From Alphaproteobacteria bacterium UBA6149 (GTDB lineage: Bacteria > Pseudomonadota > Alphaproteobacteria > Rickettsiales > UBA998), in the NCBI GenBank assembly GCA_002423155.1, contig DIUV01000044.1, positions 58,408-122,407 on the forward strand: a stretch of 64,000 bases of DNA, read 5' to 3'. Below the pieces are notes generated by a model that made no database searches, was not told the origin of the DNA, and saw nothing but the letters and a program-made list of their open reading frames with translations. The position numbers and the translations under genes are program-made. Numbering within the stretch: position 1 is the stretch's first letter; each line of letters begins with the position of its first letter. Shown piece by piece: positions 51,635-60,517 of this stretch.

Positions 51635-52558
51635 TTACTTTATGAAGTCAACTAATCTCAATGAATTAATCACCGAGAATGCCTTGAAAGAAGCGTTTAA
51701 TATGGTTTGATCAATTGATATTTGCGTTGAGGCAGCAACTTGATCGGTTGCAATTAAATCAGAAGCTACACCCTTTAAATATAAACGCAAAGAGTCATGC
51801 CTATCATTAATATTCTGTAATTGTACAAGGTTAGAATTCATCGAGGATTTTATGGTTATAAGCCCATCTAATCCGCTCGAGAGCATATCCATTGCGCTGG
51901 ATAATTTGGCTTGATCATTTGTTCCTGATGCTTCCACGCTTAAAGAAATTGCGGCAAACACTTTTTGGAATGCCTCATCATCTGCGCGTACGTTATATTG
52001 TATATCGTGATTATCTTCAGCGCGGATGGTGAAATCTTCCAGGCTGCCATTATAATATCCAGCATCAGGAGTGCCCGAAACCACAGGTTCAGGAATTGAC
52101 GGATCTACGATAACCGGAGGAGTATCGGTTCGTGTGCCGCCAAATAAAAACCGCCCACCTAAGTTGGTGTTTAGCAACCCCGCGAGCGATATTTTATCGT
52201 TCAATACCTGTTGAGAAAACGCCGCAGTATCACTAGCATCTTGCGTGCCACTGCGGCGCAAGGTTAATGCCGCACGTACGTCTTCGGTTATTTGGATAAT
52301 ATTATCCATCGCTTTACTGGCGGTTTGCAGGCGCGATATTCCTTCCGTAACATTGTTTTGATAGGTTTGAATTCTCCGCATCTTGTCTTCTAAGCCAGTG
52401 AATTGCTCAATATCTCCCAACATTCCTTGAAAATTATTGGTTTTAAACCCACTGGAAATTTGACCCTGCACATTCGCCAAATCAAACTGCACTTTTCCAA
52501 AATCGGATATAGTGCGTTGTTGTAAAGCTAAGGTTCCTACGCGGCTAACTACAGTCAT
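51635..52558 (-). CDS. flgL: flagellar hook-filament junction protein FlgL
   Basis: This 307-residue protein has the N-terminal coiled-coil flagellin-like domain (LQQRTISDFGKVQFDLANVQGQISSG) and the matching C-terminal helix (STQISIDQTILNASFKAFSVINSLRLVDFI). Gaps between these are filled with a short D2-like region. FlgL joins the hook to the filament and pairs with FlgK upstream in the transcription direction. A MITE separates the two genes. Confidence 0.92.
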   Translation of the reverse strand: MTVVSRVGTLALQQRTISDFGKVQFDLANVQGQISSGFKTNNFQGMLGDIEQFTGLEDKMRRIQTYQNNVTEGISRLQTASKAMDNIIQITEDVRAALTLRRSGTQDASDTAAFSQQVLNDKISLAGLLNTNLGGRFLFGGTRTDTPPVIVDPSIPEPVVSGTPDAGYYNGSLEDFTIRAEDNHDIQYNVRADDEAFQKVFAAISLSVEASGTNDQAKLSSAMDMLSSGLDGLITIKSSMNSNLVQLQNINDRHDSLRLYLKGVASDLIATDQVAASTQISIDQTILNASFKAFSVINSLRLVDFIK

Positions 52559-52597
52559 TTACTTGCTCTCCATCGAGAATTATATTTTCAGTTTATT

Positions 52598-52836
52598 CCC
52601 CTACACGACAGTACTATTAATAACAGTATTACATATTGATATATAATGTATCTTTATAACAAATATATCCGCCGTCATACCGCTGTAGAGCGGTATCCAT
52701 GCCTATCAACTAGCTGCAAGCCAATGGTTTGGCATGGATACCGTCCTGCGACGGTATGACAATGGAGAGTTTGTATGTATAATACATTGTTATTTAATAT
52801 ATAAATTCCTTGTTAATAGTGCTATCGTACAGAGTG
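52598..52836. mobile_element. 239-bp MITE with 9-bp target duplication between flgK and flgL
   Basis: Inverted ends (cccctacacgacagtactattaa at 52598-52620 and a partly matching inverse at 52813-52836) are flanked by identical cagtttatt copies (52589-52597 and 52837-52845). The left end matches the outer element at 58485-59082 over the same sequence. The core is a palindrome (arms about 52668-52703 and 52731-52766) related to that at 42585-42680. With its flanks it accounts for most of the 340-base flgL-flgK gap. Confidence 0.8.
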
Positions 52837-52897
52837 CAGTTTATTATAGATAATTAACACTAATAGTCGAGTAATTACTACACAACTAGCGCCAATA

Positions 52898-55618
52898 TTA
52901 TCGAATACTATCCAAAAGATTGCCAAACAACTCATTTGTCACAGTGATTACCCGCGCAGAAGCTGAGTAAGCATGTTGGAAAATGATGATGTTCGCCATT
53001 TCTTCGTCGATATTTACTCCGCTGATGGCATTTACGCGCTCCACAAAACCATCTAGCAAGGTTTGACTGTCCTTGTTAGAGCTGGTTGCTTGCGCTGCCA
53101 TGTTAGAGACATTCGCAAGAATTTGTCCAGAGTAAGTAGAAAAAGTTACATTAGAATTAGCCAGCCCACCTGCTTGTTCAAAGCTGATTAGTTGGTTACT
53201 TAAATTTGCCATTGCCTTAGCTGCTTGCGCATTGCCGCCATAACGCACGTAAGTATAAACCGGATCATCAGTAACATCCGCAGATTGTGGGCTGGCTTCC
53301 AATTTCCCTGTGCTAATTAAATTCGCATTATCTAGCAATCTGTCTTCTACAGCTAGATTAAGCGCACTATTTTTTAGACTATCGCCCGTGCTGGAAAGAT
53401 TATTGCTTCTGAAGAAATTATTTAACCCAAAATAATGCGAGAATCCCCAATCAGTTCCCGCAACCGCTGGATTAGTATTTATAAATCCTAGTTGTTGGCT
53501 GGTTCCTTCTTGCAATGCCACGCTATTATCGGGGTCATAAGTTTCTAATTTTAAATATCCATCCGTATCCGTATAGATGCCGTTATTAGTGGCTAATTCA
53601 TTGCCATCTGCATCGACCAACATTGCCCGTAAAGTGGGTTGGCTGGTGGTGGGGAATATGCGCGACGCTTGCCCAGTCACGGCGGTGCTGTTGTAACGGT
53701 CATTCAACAAATTTTGTTGGCTGTTTAAAATGCGGTAAGTAACCGTCGCCGTATTTACGCTTGATGCTGTGCCAAGATTGTCATCTACGCCAACATTTAC
53801 AGTGATGTCGTAATATCTGGAAATTGAATTTCCTGATAAATCAACCGTAGCAATTCCTGTATCTCGCGTGCGCTGTTTTTCTCCTGCATCTACGCTATCC
53901 CATTTAGAAGTTCCTGTGGTTGCTGCCAAAGGAGCGGTAGTAGCGGTAGAAGTAGCATTTGAGGGCAGCAATATATCAAAAGAGTTTGCCGTAACATTGG
54001 TCACTTCAAAATATTGATTAAAGCTGCTGGAATTTATGCCATTAATCGCGCCGCCCGGATCAGAAATATATACTTTTCCACCTGTTGACAAGCTGTGCCC
54101 TACCGCATTCACGGTAACTGTGGGGCTGCCATTAGTAGTAGAGAAACTACTTATCGTAAATTGCGGCGGCGGAGTAGTAACATTGGTGATGTTTGCCCCT
54201 GTATCATCTAATACAGTTATTCCCGTAACAAAAAAATCGGCTGCACTGTCGGAGATATTATGCAAATCAAAATCGAAGCTAAACATTGCCGGAGTATCAG
54301 GCAGGGCGCTGGTATCAGATACTAATTGAATATTATTTAAATTGCCTAACTCAGTTTTTAGTGGAGGGGGGCCAAAATAATTATTAATCTCATCAATAAT
54401 GGTCTGTATGGTCGGCTGACCTTGTCCTAAACCACTTTCTAATTTCGATAAATCTAAAGATAGTGGGATGATGCCTTTGCCAGCTTCATCATCATAAGGT
54501 GAGTCTATGGGTTGCCCTGCATTATCCAGTGCCGCAATTTGTACAATGCCTGACCAGTCACTACTATCCGTTGCCCGCAAAACGCGATCCCCGGTTAGGC
54601 TATCTGTTCCTGGATAAGACGAACCATCATTATTAAGGGCATTAAAACTATCACGCAGATTCGCGGCTAGTTGATCTAATTGTGCAAGAATATCAGGTAT
54701 TTCTTGGTCGCGCAGCTCATGCAATGCTTTTAAGCTACCGCTTTTTAAGGTGGTGGTAATGTCGCTATCTGTGCCGCTGGAAATAATCGTCGCTGATGAT
54801 CCTTCTACCTCGCCCGCATCATTTACTGCGGTGATGGTTAGGGCATTAAGTGCAACTTCGTTACTAAAACTATCAGGAGAATTTACTGGGCGGTAGCTTA
54901 GTTGATAGTTTTTTTGATCAGAAAGTGCAATTCCTCCCGAACTATAAACATTAACTTCGCTATTATCGCCCATATAGGTTTTTATATCCATATATTGCGC
55001 TAGCTTATTCAGATTCTGGTCTTGTTGGTCTTGTAATCCTGCAATCGAATTGCCCAATACTTTTGCATTAGAAATGGCAATATTAGTGGCGTGTATGCTG
55101 GTTAAGATAACATTGATAGTGGTAACTGATTGGTTGATGTCTTGATCCGCCTGATAACGCAAATCTTCTAACTGGGCCGCCAGACTAGATACTTGATAGG
55201 CAAGATTCTCACCCGAAGAAACTGCCTGCTCACGTGAAGAAGTTTTATCAGGCGATTCCGCCAAAGACTGAATAGCATTGGTAAAGCTGGTTAAATAAGC
55301 GGCAATGCTATTTTGCGCTCCCGGTTTGCCGAGCATTATCTGAATACGGTCCATATAATCTTGCAATATTTCCGTACGCCCCACCTCGGATGAATGGCTT
55401 TGTACTGCACGTTGTAGATAGGTATCTACCTTGCGAGTTACATCATCTATTCTTACGCCTGAGCCGTTATTGTTTAAATAAAGCGCAGACAAATCAACCT
55501 GTTGGCGGGAATAGCCTTCGGTGTTGGCGTTCGCAATATTATGCGAAATAACATCCAACGCCTTTTGGCTCATTGCCAAACCGCTAAGTGCGTTATTGAG
55601 AGATAGAGATATGCTCAT
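52898..55618 (-). CDS. flgK: flagellar hook-associated protein FlgK, extended
   Basis: This 906-residue protein has the FlgK N-terminal rod-hook motif (SLNNALSGLAMSQKALDVISHNIANANTEGYSRQQV) and the C-terminal signature (ANIIIFQHAYSASARVITVTNELFGNLL). Typical FlgK is about 450-700 residues; here the centre is expanded by several hundred, with Ser/Thr-rich beta-type sequence (for example ITNVTTPPPQFTISSFSTTNGSPTVTVNAVG). FlgK forms the first hook-filament junction ring. Confidence 0.93.
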   Translation of the reverse strand: MSISLSLNNALSGLAMSQKALDVISHNIANANTEGYSRQQVDLSALYLNNNGSGVRIDDVTRKVDTYLQRAVQSHSSEVGRTEILQDYMDRIQIMLGKPGAQNSIAAYLTSFTNAIQSLAESPDKTSSREQAVSSGENLAYQVSSLAAQLEDLRYQADQDINQSVTTINVILTSIHATNIAISNAKVLGNSIAGLQDQQDQNLNKLAQYMDIKTYMGDNSEVNVYSSGGIALSDQKNYQLSYRPVNSPDSFSNEVALNALTITAVNDAGEVEGSSATIISSGTDSDITTTLKSGSLKALHELRDQEIPDILAQLDQLAANLRDSFNALNNDGSSYPGTDSLTGDRVLRATDSSDWSGIVQIAALDNAGQPIDSPYDDEAGKGIIPLSLDLSKLESGLGQGQPTIQTIIDEINNYFGPPPLKTELGNLNNIQLVSDTSALPDTPAMFSFDFDLHNISDSAADFFVTGITVLDDTGANITNVTTPPPQFTISSFSTTNGSPTVTVNAVGHSLSTGGKVYISDPGGAINGINSSSFNQYFEVTNVTANSFDILLPSNATSTATTAPLAATTGTSKWDSVDAGEKQRTRDTGIATVDLSGNSISRYYDITVNVGVDDNLGTASSVNTATVTYRILNSQQNLLNDRYNSTAVTGQASRIFPTTSQPTLRAMLVDADGNELATNNGIYTDTDGYLKLETYDPDNSVALQEGTSQQLGFINTNPAVAGTDWGFSHYFGLNNFFRSNNLSSTGDSLKNSALNLAVEDRLLDNANLISTGKLEASPQSADVTDDPVYTYVRYGGNAQAAKAMANLSNQLISFEQAGGLANSNVTFSTYSGQILANVSNMAAQATSSNKDSQTLLDGFVERVNAISGVNIDEEMANIIIFQHAYSASARVITVTNELFGNLLDSIR

Positions 55619-55713
55619 ATTTTTATTTCCGCTAGAATTATTAACTATAGTATTTCTTATTTTAAATTACGTTCGTAATTTAAAATAAGACGTTCAGTCG
55701 CCACTAAGGCTAA

Positions 55714-55795
55714 CGCCGCATGGGCGGCAGTCTTGCGGTCGCAAGACCATAGCAATTTCGAGTATTTTATGTTAAGTAAAATTAGAAATTGCTAT
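55714..55795. repeat. three-stem structured repeat, copy 3
   Basis: Three hairpins follow one another: cgccg.../...cggc (55714-55728), gtcttgcg-gt-cgcaagac (55730-55747) and atagcaatttc pairing with gaaattgctat (55749-55759 with 55785-55795). The last stem has a different sequence from the 33337-33382 stem but pairs over 11 bases. It fills the flgN-flgK gap. Confidence 0.7.
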
Positions 55796-55808
55796 AAAAT
55801 ACAATCAA

Positions 55809-56270
55809 CTAAATGGTCTTATTTACCGTAATTGAAACCGCTGCATTGCTTAAATCAGTTTTGCCGGTTTCATTATAAATGCCGTTGCTTTTAGCTTCGC
55901 TGACTACTTCGCTTATAGCTTCCACCACTTTCATATTTACTTCGCGTGCGAGTAATAATCTATTATAGTTTTCTTCCGCAACTATTTGGAAAATATTGAC
56001 TATTTCCGCCAAATCTTCCGCTTCTTCATCGGTTATTTCTTCTAAAATATAGGGATGATTGAGTAATATCTTTTTTTGTCTTTCTAACACTTCCAATAAT
56101 TGCGTTTTTTCTTTTTGCAAGGGCTCCAAATCACGAATACGCATTTGTTCCATTAGCTCAGTTTCTTTTGCCAGCACTTGCGCTAATTTTGCGGTTAGCT
56201 CAATTAGGTTGTTTATATTGGGTGCAGTAGAAAAAACTTCATCTTCTTCTTGTTGGGCGAGAGCGGACAT
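55809..56270 (-). CDS. FlgN-like flagellar chaperone
   Basis: This 153-residue, mostly helical protein has the FlgN-family pattern (LIELTAKLAQVLAKETELMEQMRIRDLEPLQKEKTQLLEVLE). FlgN-type chaperones keep FlgK and FlgL export-competent. It abuts the rod-binding gene without any gap and precedes flgK, the expected location. Primary-sequence conservation in the family is low, so the assignment leans on position and coiled-coil pattern. Confidence 0.75.
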   Translation of the reverse strand: MSALAQQEEDEVFSTAPNINNLIELTAKLAQVLAKETELMEQMRIRDLEPLQKEKTQLLEVLERQKKILLNHPYILEEITDEEAEDLAEIVNIFQIVAEENYNRLLLAREVNMKVVEAISEVVSEAKSNGIYNETGKTDLSNAAVSITVNKTI

Positions 56271-56693
56271 TTATATCTCCTTATTATTGGTTTTATTATT
56301 AGTTTCTTCGGTTTTTTCATCCATAAATGGATGCGCAGAATTGGTATTTGCCACTAGGCTATTGCTGGTCATAACCGCAGGTCGTTGACCTGCTTCTTGA
56401 ACCGCGAGCATTTCTTTTTTTACATAATCTGCCACGCCAATACCACCTGCGCGAGACATTATTTTCCCGTATTGTTCAATCATCATGGATTTATATATTT
56501 CTTCTGACTCTCCGCCGCCAAAATTATCATCGGGCTTAATGCCGTCAAACATGTGCTCTAACATTTGTGATAAAAACACCGACTCAAAATCTTGGGCAGC
56601 TTCATCAATTTGTTCCATCGTTGCCGGTTTGTTTTTCCCCTGCAAAGGAATCATTTGCGTATTGCTAAAGGAATAATTTGAAATTGCGTCCAT
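56271..56693 (-). CDS. FlgJ-type rod-binding protein (no muramidase domain)
   Basis: This 140-residue protein matches the N-terminal rod-capping half of FlgJ (IDEAAQDFESVFLSQMLEHMFDGIKPDDNFGGGESEEIYKSMMIEQYGKIMSRAGGIGVADYV) and lacks the C-terminal peptidoglycan hydrolase. Alphaproteobacteria commonly encode such a short version next to flgI, as here, with 10 bases between. The C-terminal 40 residues are a Asn/Thr/Lys-rich tail. Confidence 0.9.
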   Translation of the reverse strand: MDAISNYSFSNTQMIPLQGKNKPATMEQIDEAAQDFESVFLSQMLEHMFDGIKPDDNFGGGESEEIYKSMMIEQYGKIMSRAGGIGVADYVKKEMLAVQEAGQRPAVMTSNSLVANTNSAHPFMDEKTEETNNKTNNKEI

Positions 56694-56703
56694 TTTTTCC
56701 TCC

Positions 56704-57855
56704 CTATCTGGTTTGTATATCGGCTTGCAATGCGCCTGCCGCTTTGATGGTTTGTAATATAGTTATCATATCCCGAGGACCCACGCCCAATGCATTTAAT
56801 CCGGCGACTAAATCTTTTAAAGTGGCGGAATTTTTTAACACTGCCATACGTGCATCGCTATTTTCATTTACACTAACATTGGTGCTGGGAACCACTACTG
56901 TCTGCGCACCTTCGGGAGCAAAAGCATTTGGTTGAGAAACTTTGGGAGCTTCATCAACTTTTACTACCAGATTGCCTTGGGCTACAGCCACCGTATCAAT
57001 CCGCACATTTTCGCCCATAACAATTGTGCCCGATGCTTCATCAATAACAATCCGCGCAATTTGATCGGTCTGCACATCCAAAGTTTCAATATCGGCGAGC
57101 ATGGTTGCGACATCCCCTTTATAAGCAGGGTTGGCGTGAACCATTACCGTTCCTGGGTCAATCATGTTGGCAGTTCCCGGACCTACACGCCCATTAATAG
57201 CCTCGGCAATATGGTTGGCGGTAGATAAATCCGGGTTGCGTAAAGCTAGTTTTACAGATTTTAGACCATTTAGATCAAAGTCAATTTCCCGTTCTACAAC
57301 GGCTCCATTCGCTACTGCTCCACTGGTGGGCACGCCTTTGGTAATTGAAGAGCCCGATTGACCACTCGCCTCAAACCCACCCAGCGCAATCGCGCCTTGA
57401 GCTACGGCATAAACTTCCCCATCCGCGCCATATAAAGGAGTGGCAAGCAAAGTTCCGCCTTGCAGGCTTTTTGCATCTCCCATGGCGCTTACAGACACAT
57501 CAATATTGCTCCCCGTGCGGGAAAAACCGGGCAATTTAGCGGTGACCGTTACGGCGGCGACGTTACGAGTTTTAAGGCTGGTGCCACGAGTATTCACCCC
57601 TTGGCGTTCCAAAAAAGCAATCAGGCTTTGTTCAGTGAAGGCACTGTTTTGTAAGCGATCTCCCGTGCCGTTTAAGCCCACCACCAAACCATAACCCAGC
57701 AACATATTGTCGCGGATACCTTCTACTGCTACGATGTCTTTTATACGTGCCGCTTGTGCTGAAGCGCAAAACACCAACGCCATCACAATCATCATGAATG
57801 AGGCGGAAATTCTTGCCATTAACAGGCGCACAGAGGAAGAAAAAATATTTAACAC
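56704..57855 (-). CDS. flgI: flagellar P-ring protein FlgI
   Basis: This 383-residue protein has a signal peptide (cut predicted after FCASAQA, about residue 35) and the FlgI core: RIKDIVAVEGIRDNMLLGYGLVVGLNGTGD, NVAAVTVTAKLPGFSRTGSNIDVSVSAMGDAKSLQGGTLL, and the C-terminal LVAGLNALGVGPRDMITILQTIKAAGAL. It forms the periplasmic P ring of the basal body. A sigma54-type promoter precedes it. Confidence 0.96.
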   Translation of the reverse strand: MLNIFSSSVRLLMARISASFMMIVMALVFCASAQAARIKDIVAVEGIRDNMLLGYGLVVGLNGTGDRLQNSAFTEQSLIAFLERQGVNTRGTSLKTRNVAAVTVTAKLPGFSRTGSNIDVSVSAMGDAKSLQGGTLLATPLYGADGEVYAVAQGAIALGGFEASGQSGSSITKGVPTSGAVANGAVVEREIDFDLNGLKSVKLALRNPDLSTANHIAEAINGRVGPGTANMIDPGTVMVHANPAYKGDVATMLADIETLDVQTDQIARIVIDEASGTIVMGENVRIDTVAVAQGNLVVKVDEAPKVSQPNAFAPEGAQTVVVPSTNVSVNENSDARMAVLKNSATLKDLVAGLNALGVGPRDMITILQTIKAAGALQADIQTR

Positions 57856-57897
57856 AGCGCAACATACCAGAATTATTTTTATATCACCCTATCTATA

Positions 57898-57914
57898 TGC
57901 GATTTTCGTGCCAA
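57898..57914 (-). promoter_or_regulatory. sigma54-type (-24/-12) promoter of flgI
   Basis: Read on the minus strand the sequence TTGGCACGAAAATCGCA matches the RpoN consensus TTGGCACG-N4-TTGCA except at one position, with GG and GC separated by exactly 10 bases. It points toward flgI, whose start is about 40 bases downstream, as in alphaproteobacteria where P-ring genes are class III sigma54 genes. Confidence 0.65.
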
Positions 57915-58064
57915 ACCATCCAATGAATTGCTATCAATGGGTTAGAAGCCCTGATTAATAAATAGTAGGCATAATTTTCCCCACGTGAAAAATTACCCAC
58001 AGAAATCGTTTCTCAGCAACCTGCTAAGCTTGCAGGAGTGTTTTTATTGGCTTATATAAGGGGA

Positions 58065-58484
58065 ATGAAAATTGAAACCAGCTTTTCTATCCCTCTAATT
58101 TCTAAAGCACGCAGGCGGAGCAAAACGTCGAGCGTAGGTTCTGGTTTTGCCGAGGTTTTAGACGAGGTATCGCTGGTGGATGCACCTACGGAGATTGCTC
58201 ACACTGCTCCCGTAAATGCGTTAGATGCAATTTTAGCATTGCAGGAAGTTTCCGACGAAGAAGGGCAGCGCAAACGGGCGATAAAATCAGGACATTCAGC
58301 CTTGGATGAGCTGGAAAAATTACGTGTGGCGATGTTATTTGGTGCGGTTCCCAAGGAAAGATTATTGGCAATCAAACAACAAATGGTAAATTTAAAGACG
58401 CGCACCCACGATCCCGAATTGCATATTATTTTAGAAGAAATAGAAATAAGAGCCGCGGTGGAATTAGCAAAATATGGGTTTTAA
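58065..58484 (+). CDS. fliX: FliX-like flagellar assembly regulator
   Basis: This protein of about 139 residues has the FliX-type C-terminal helical region (ALDELEKLRVAMLFGAVPKERLLAIKQQMVNLKTRTHDPELHIILEEIEIRAAVELAKY). FliX couples basal-body assembly to late flagellar gene expression with FlbD in Caulobacter, where fliX also diverges from flgI, exactly as here. The ATG at 58065 follows a purine-rich site (AAGGGGA) that is unusually close; a GTG at 58038 gives nine more residues. The last nine bases, including the stop codon, are one copy of a transposition target duplication. Confidence 0.87.
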   Translation: MKIETSFSIPLISKARRRSKTSSVGSGFAEVLDEVSLVDAPTEIAHTAPVNALDAILALQEVSDEEGQRKRAIKSGHSALDELEKLRVAMLFGAVPKERLLAIKQQMVNLKTRTHDPELHIILEEIEIRAAVELAKYGF

Positions 58485-58534
58485 CAAGCTACACGACAGT
58501 ACTATTAACAGGGCATTTATATGTTGAAATATAA

Positions 58535-58680
58535 TAAGACCTCTGCATAATGCTACTGCTCTGGACTTCTAAGTGCTAACTCATTGAAAAATAATACTCA
58601 TGTACTGATGTACACTCCGTTTATTTTTCAATGAGTTAGCACTTATAAGCCTCAGCGCAGCGCATTATGCAGAGGTCTTA
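58535..58680. repeat. 146-bp AAGACCTCTGC palindrome
   Basis: Same layout as 11347-11493: ends AAGACCTCTGCATAATGC and its complement, an inner stem (gtgctaactcattg with its complement) and the conserved loop ACTCATGTAC...GTACACTCCG. The inner stem differs from the other copy at many positions on both arms, yet still pairs fully. It lies inside the left shell of the composite element. Confidence 0.75.
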
Positions 58681-58724
58681 TAATACAAAAGTTCGCTCTC
58701 TCCGTCGTCATTCCCGTGCAGACG

Positions 58725-58924
58725 CACTACTGTCCAAGTAAATTTATTTATATATATCAGCACTATCCGTTGTTATCCCCGCCTTGTGCGGGGATCTCGG
58801 GACACAAAAAAGACCGAATTTGTAGCCCTAGATCCCCGCACAAGGCGGGGATGACAACGGATAGTTGTTTTAATACAGGTGCATATATAATATAAACCTT
58901 TTTAATTTTAATTGGACAGTAGTG
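58725..58924. mobile_element. 200-bp MITE inserted in another palindrome, with 10-bp duplication
   Basis: Perfect 13-bp ends (CACTACTGTCCAA and its complement) are flanked by cgtgcagacg at 58715-58724 and 58925-58934. Removing the element and one duplicate restores a continuous palindrome like the one at 763-863. The core (about 58768-58862) matches the palindrome at 6718-6813 almost base for base. The subterminal ATATATCAGCACTATCC also occurs in the 727-917 element. An 8-bp duplication with one-base-longer ends is an equally valid reading. Confidence 0.85.
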
Positions 58925-59097
58925 CGTGCAGACGGGAATCTCTTTCACCCCAAACGAAGCACTAACAAGCGGAAAAAGAGATTCTTAGTCGCTCGGGAAT
59001 GACGACGAAGAGAGCGATTTTGGAAAATAAATGATTCCAATTCAATGGTTTAATAATATTAACAGTACTGTTGTGTAGCGTGGGGTTTTAATCTCTT

Positions 59098-59406
59098 TTA
59101 TTGCTGGTTTTCAATAGTCAGCTCATTCTTACTTTCGCCCGTGCAGGTGTCGTATGCAATAGTATGAATTTTTTTTCCGTCTTTGGAGATGGTGGTCAGA
59201 CGAAAAATATTGTTTTCGCTGCGTGCTTCAAGAATTTTATCGCCTAAATTAGTGAGAACAACTCGTTTTTCATTACAAACAGAATGCTTGCGTGCGGAGC
59301 TAACTTTAGTGGCAACTCCATAAAATAACAAAACCAGACCGCCCATTAACAAGGCTCCCAGCGAGATTACCATTAGTTTTAAGCCCGTATGTTTTTCTTG
59401 TTGCAT
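59098..59406 (-). CDS. hypothetical single-pass membrane protein, about 102 aa
   Basis: I do not recognise a family with certainty. The protein has one transmembrane segment (residues about 10-32) and a short exported beta-type domain with two cysteines (VCNEKRVVL, DTCTGES). The start could be ATG at 59406 or TTG at 59421; neither has a strong ribosome-binding site. It is divergent from rluD. Its layout is reminiscent of DUF6476 proteins found beside rluD in some alphaproteobacteria, which is a weak suggestion only. Confidence 0.65.
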   Translation of the reverse strand: MQQEKHTGLKLMVISLGALLMGGLVLLFYGVATKVSSARKHSVCNEKRVVLTNLGDKILEARSENNIFRLTTISKDGKKIHTIAYDTCTGESKNELTIENQQ

Positions 59407-59473
59407 GATTTTCCGTGCCAATTTGATATTTTAAGTTATAACTAGCTAATATTTTTCTATTTAACTATCAAAA

Positions 59474-60463
59474 ATGGATACAGAAAACGAATATAATTTT
59501 ATTGTCAGCGAAGAAAAGGCAGGAACGCGGCTAGATGTGTTCTTAACTGCTGGTGGTTTATCACGTAGTCGCGCAAAGGCATTGCTTACCGAAGGGCAGG
59601 TAACGCTTGCCCAAAAATCGGGAGTAGGACAAATAGTTAGTGATGCTTCACGCAAGGTACGTGTGGGAGAGCATTATCAGATTATTGTCCCACAATTGCG
59701 TGAAGCAAGTATGGAGGCGCAAGATATCCCGCTTAACATCGTGTTTGAAGATGAGCACATGCTAGTGATTAATAAAGCCGCGGGAATGACGGTACACCCT
59801 GCCGCAGGTAGCCCAGATGGTACGCTGGTAAATGCTTTATTAGCTCATTGTGGAGGTTCACTTTCAGGAATTGGCGGAGTGGCACGCCCAGGGATTGTAC
59901 ATCGTTTGGATAAGGATACTAGCGGTTTGATGGTGGTGGCAAAGCATGACGCCGCACATCACGCGCTGGCGGCGCAGCTGGCGGATCGTAGTTTGAAGCG
60001 GGTTTATAATGCATTTTGCTGGGGAGTGCCTGCCTTAGATAGTGGTTCGGTGGATGGGGCGATTGGTCGTTCGCCCAAGAATCGCAAAAAAATGGCGATT
60101 CTTAAGCAAGGCGGGCGCGAGGCGCTTACCTATTATAAGGTTTTAGATAAATATCATGAGAATTTTGCCGCCAAGATAGAATGTCGCCTACAAACAGGGC
60201 GCACGCATCAGATTCGCGTGCATCTTACCTTTTTGGGGCATGCACTGATTGGTGATCAACTTTATGGGGGCGGCTCACGCTTGGTCGGCAAAACTGCCGC
60301 TGGTTTGCAAGCGCCGGTGCGTGATTTGCTGCGTGATTTTTCCCGGCAAGCACTACATGCAGTGCAAATTGCGTTTATTCACCCTGCCAGTGGGGAGCGG
60401 ATGGAATTTGCTTGTGAGCTGCCGGATGATTTATTGGCATTACAATCTGCCCTTGAAATATAG
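59474..60463 (+). CDS. rluD: 23S rRNA pseudouridine synthase RluD-type
   Basis: This 329-residue enzyme isomerises uridines in helix 69 of 23S rRNA if a true RluD. It has an N-terminal S4 RNA-binding domain (TRLDVFLTAGGLSRSRAKALLTEGQVTL) and the catalytic aspartate D146 in HRLDKDTSGLMVV, followed by KVLDKY and LQTGRTHQIRVHLTFLGHALIGDQLYGGG. It is followed after 54 bases by rpoH, a common alphaproteobacterial order. Confidence 0.92.
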   Translation: MDTENEYNFIVSEEKAGTRLDVFLTAGGLSRSRAKALLTEGQVTLAQKSGVGQIVSDASRKVRVGEHYQIIVPQLREASMEAQDIPLNIVFEDEHMLVINKAAGMTVHPAAGSPDGTLVNALLAHCGGSLSGIGGVARPGIVHRLDKDTSGLMVVAKHDAAHHALAAQLADRSLKRVYNAFCWGVPALDSGSVDGAIGRSPKNRKKMAILKQGGREALTYYKVLDKYHENFAAKIECRLQTGRTHQIRVHLTFLGHALIGDQLYGGGSRLVGKTAAGLQAPVRDLLRDFSRQALHAVQIAFIHPASGERMEFACELPDDLLALQSALEI

Positions 60464-60517
60464 CTGGTTTTCGCTTATAATAATCGCGGTAGTTTAATCA
60501 TAATTTGGTTTTAAAAA

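Larger units (their letters stand above)
58485..59082. mobile_element. composite nested palindromic element with 9-bp target duplication
   Basis: The outer ends (CAAGCTACACGACAGTACT at 58485; inverse ending at 59082) are flanked by identical gggttttaa copies (58476-58484 and 59083-59091), the first of which contains the fliX stop codon. Inside are an AAGACCTC palindrome (58535-58680) and a GTCGTCATTCCC palindrome (about 58703-59006) that has itself been split by another element (58725-58924). This fills the whole 613-base gap after fliX. There is no coding sequence. Confidence 0.8.
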
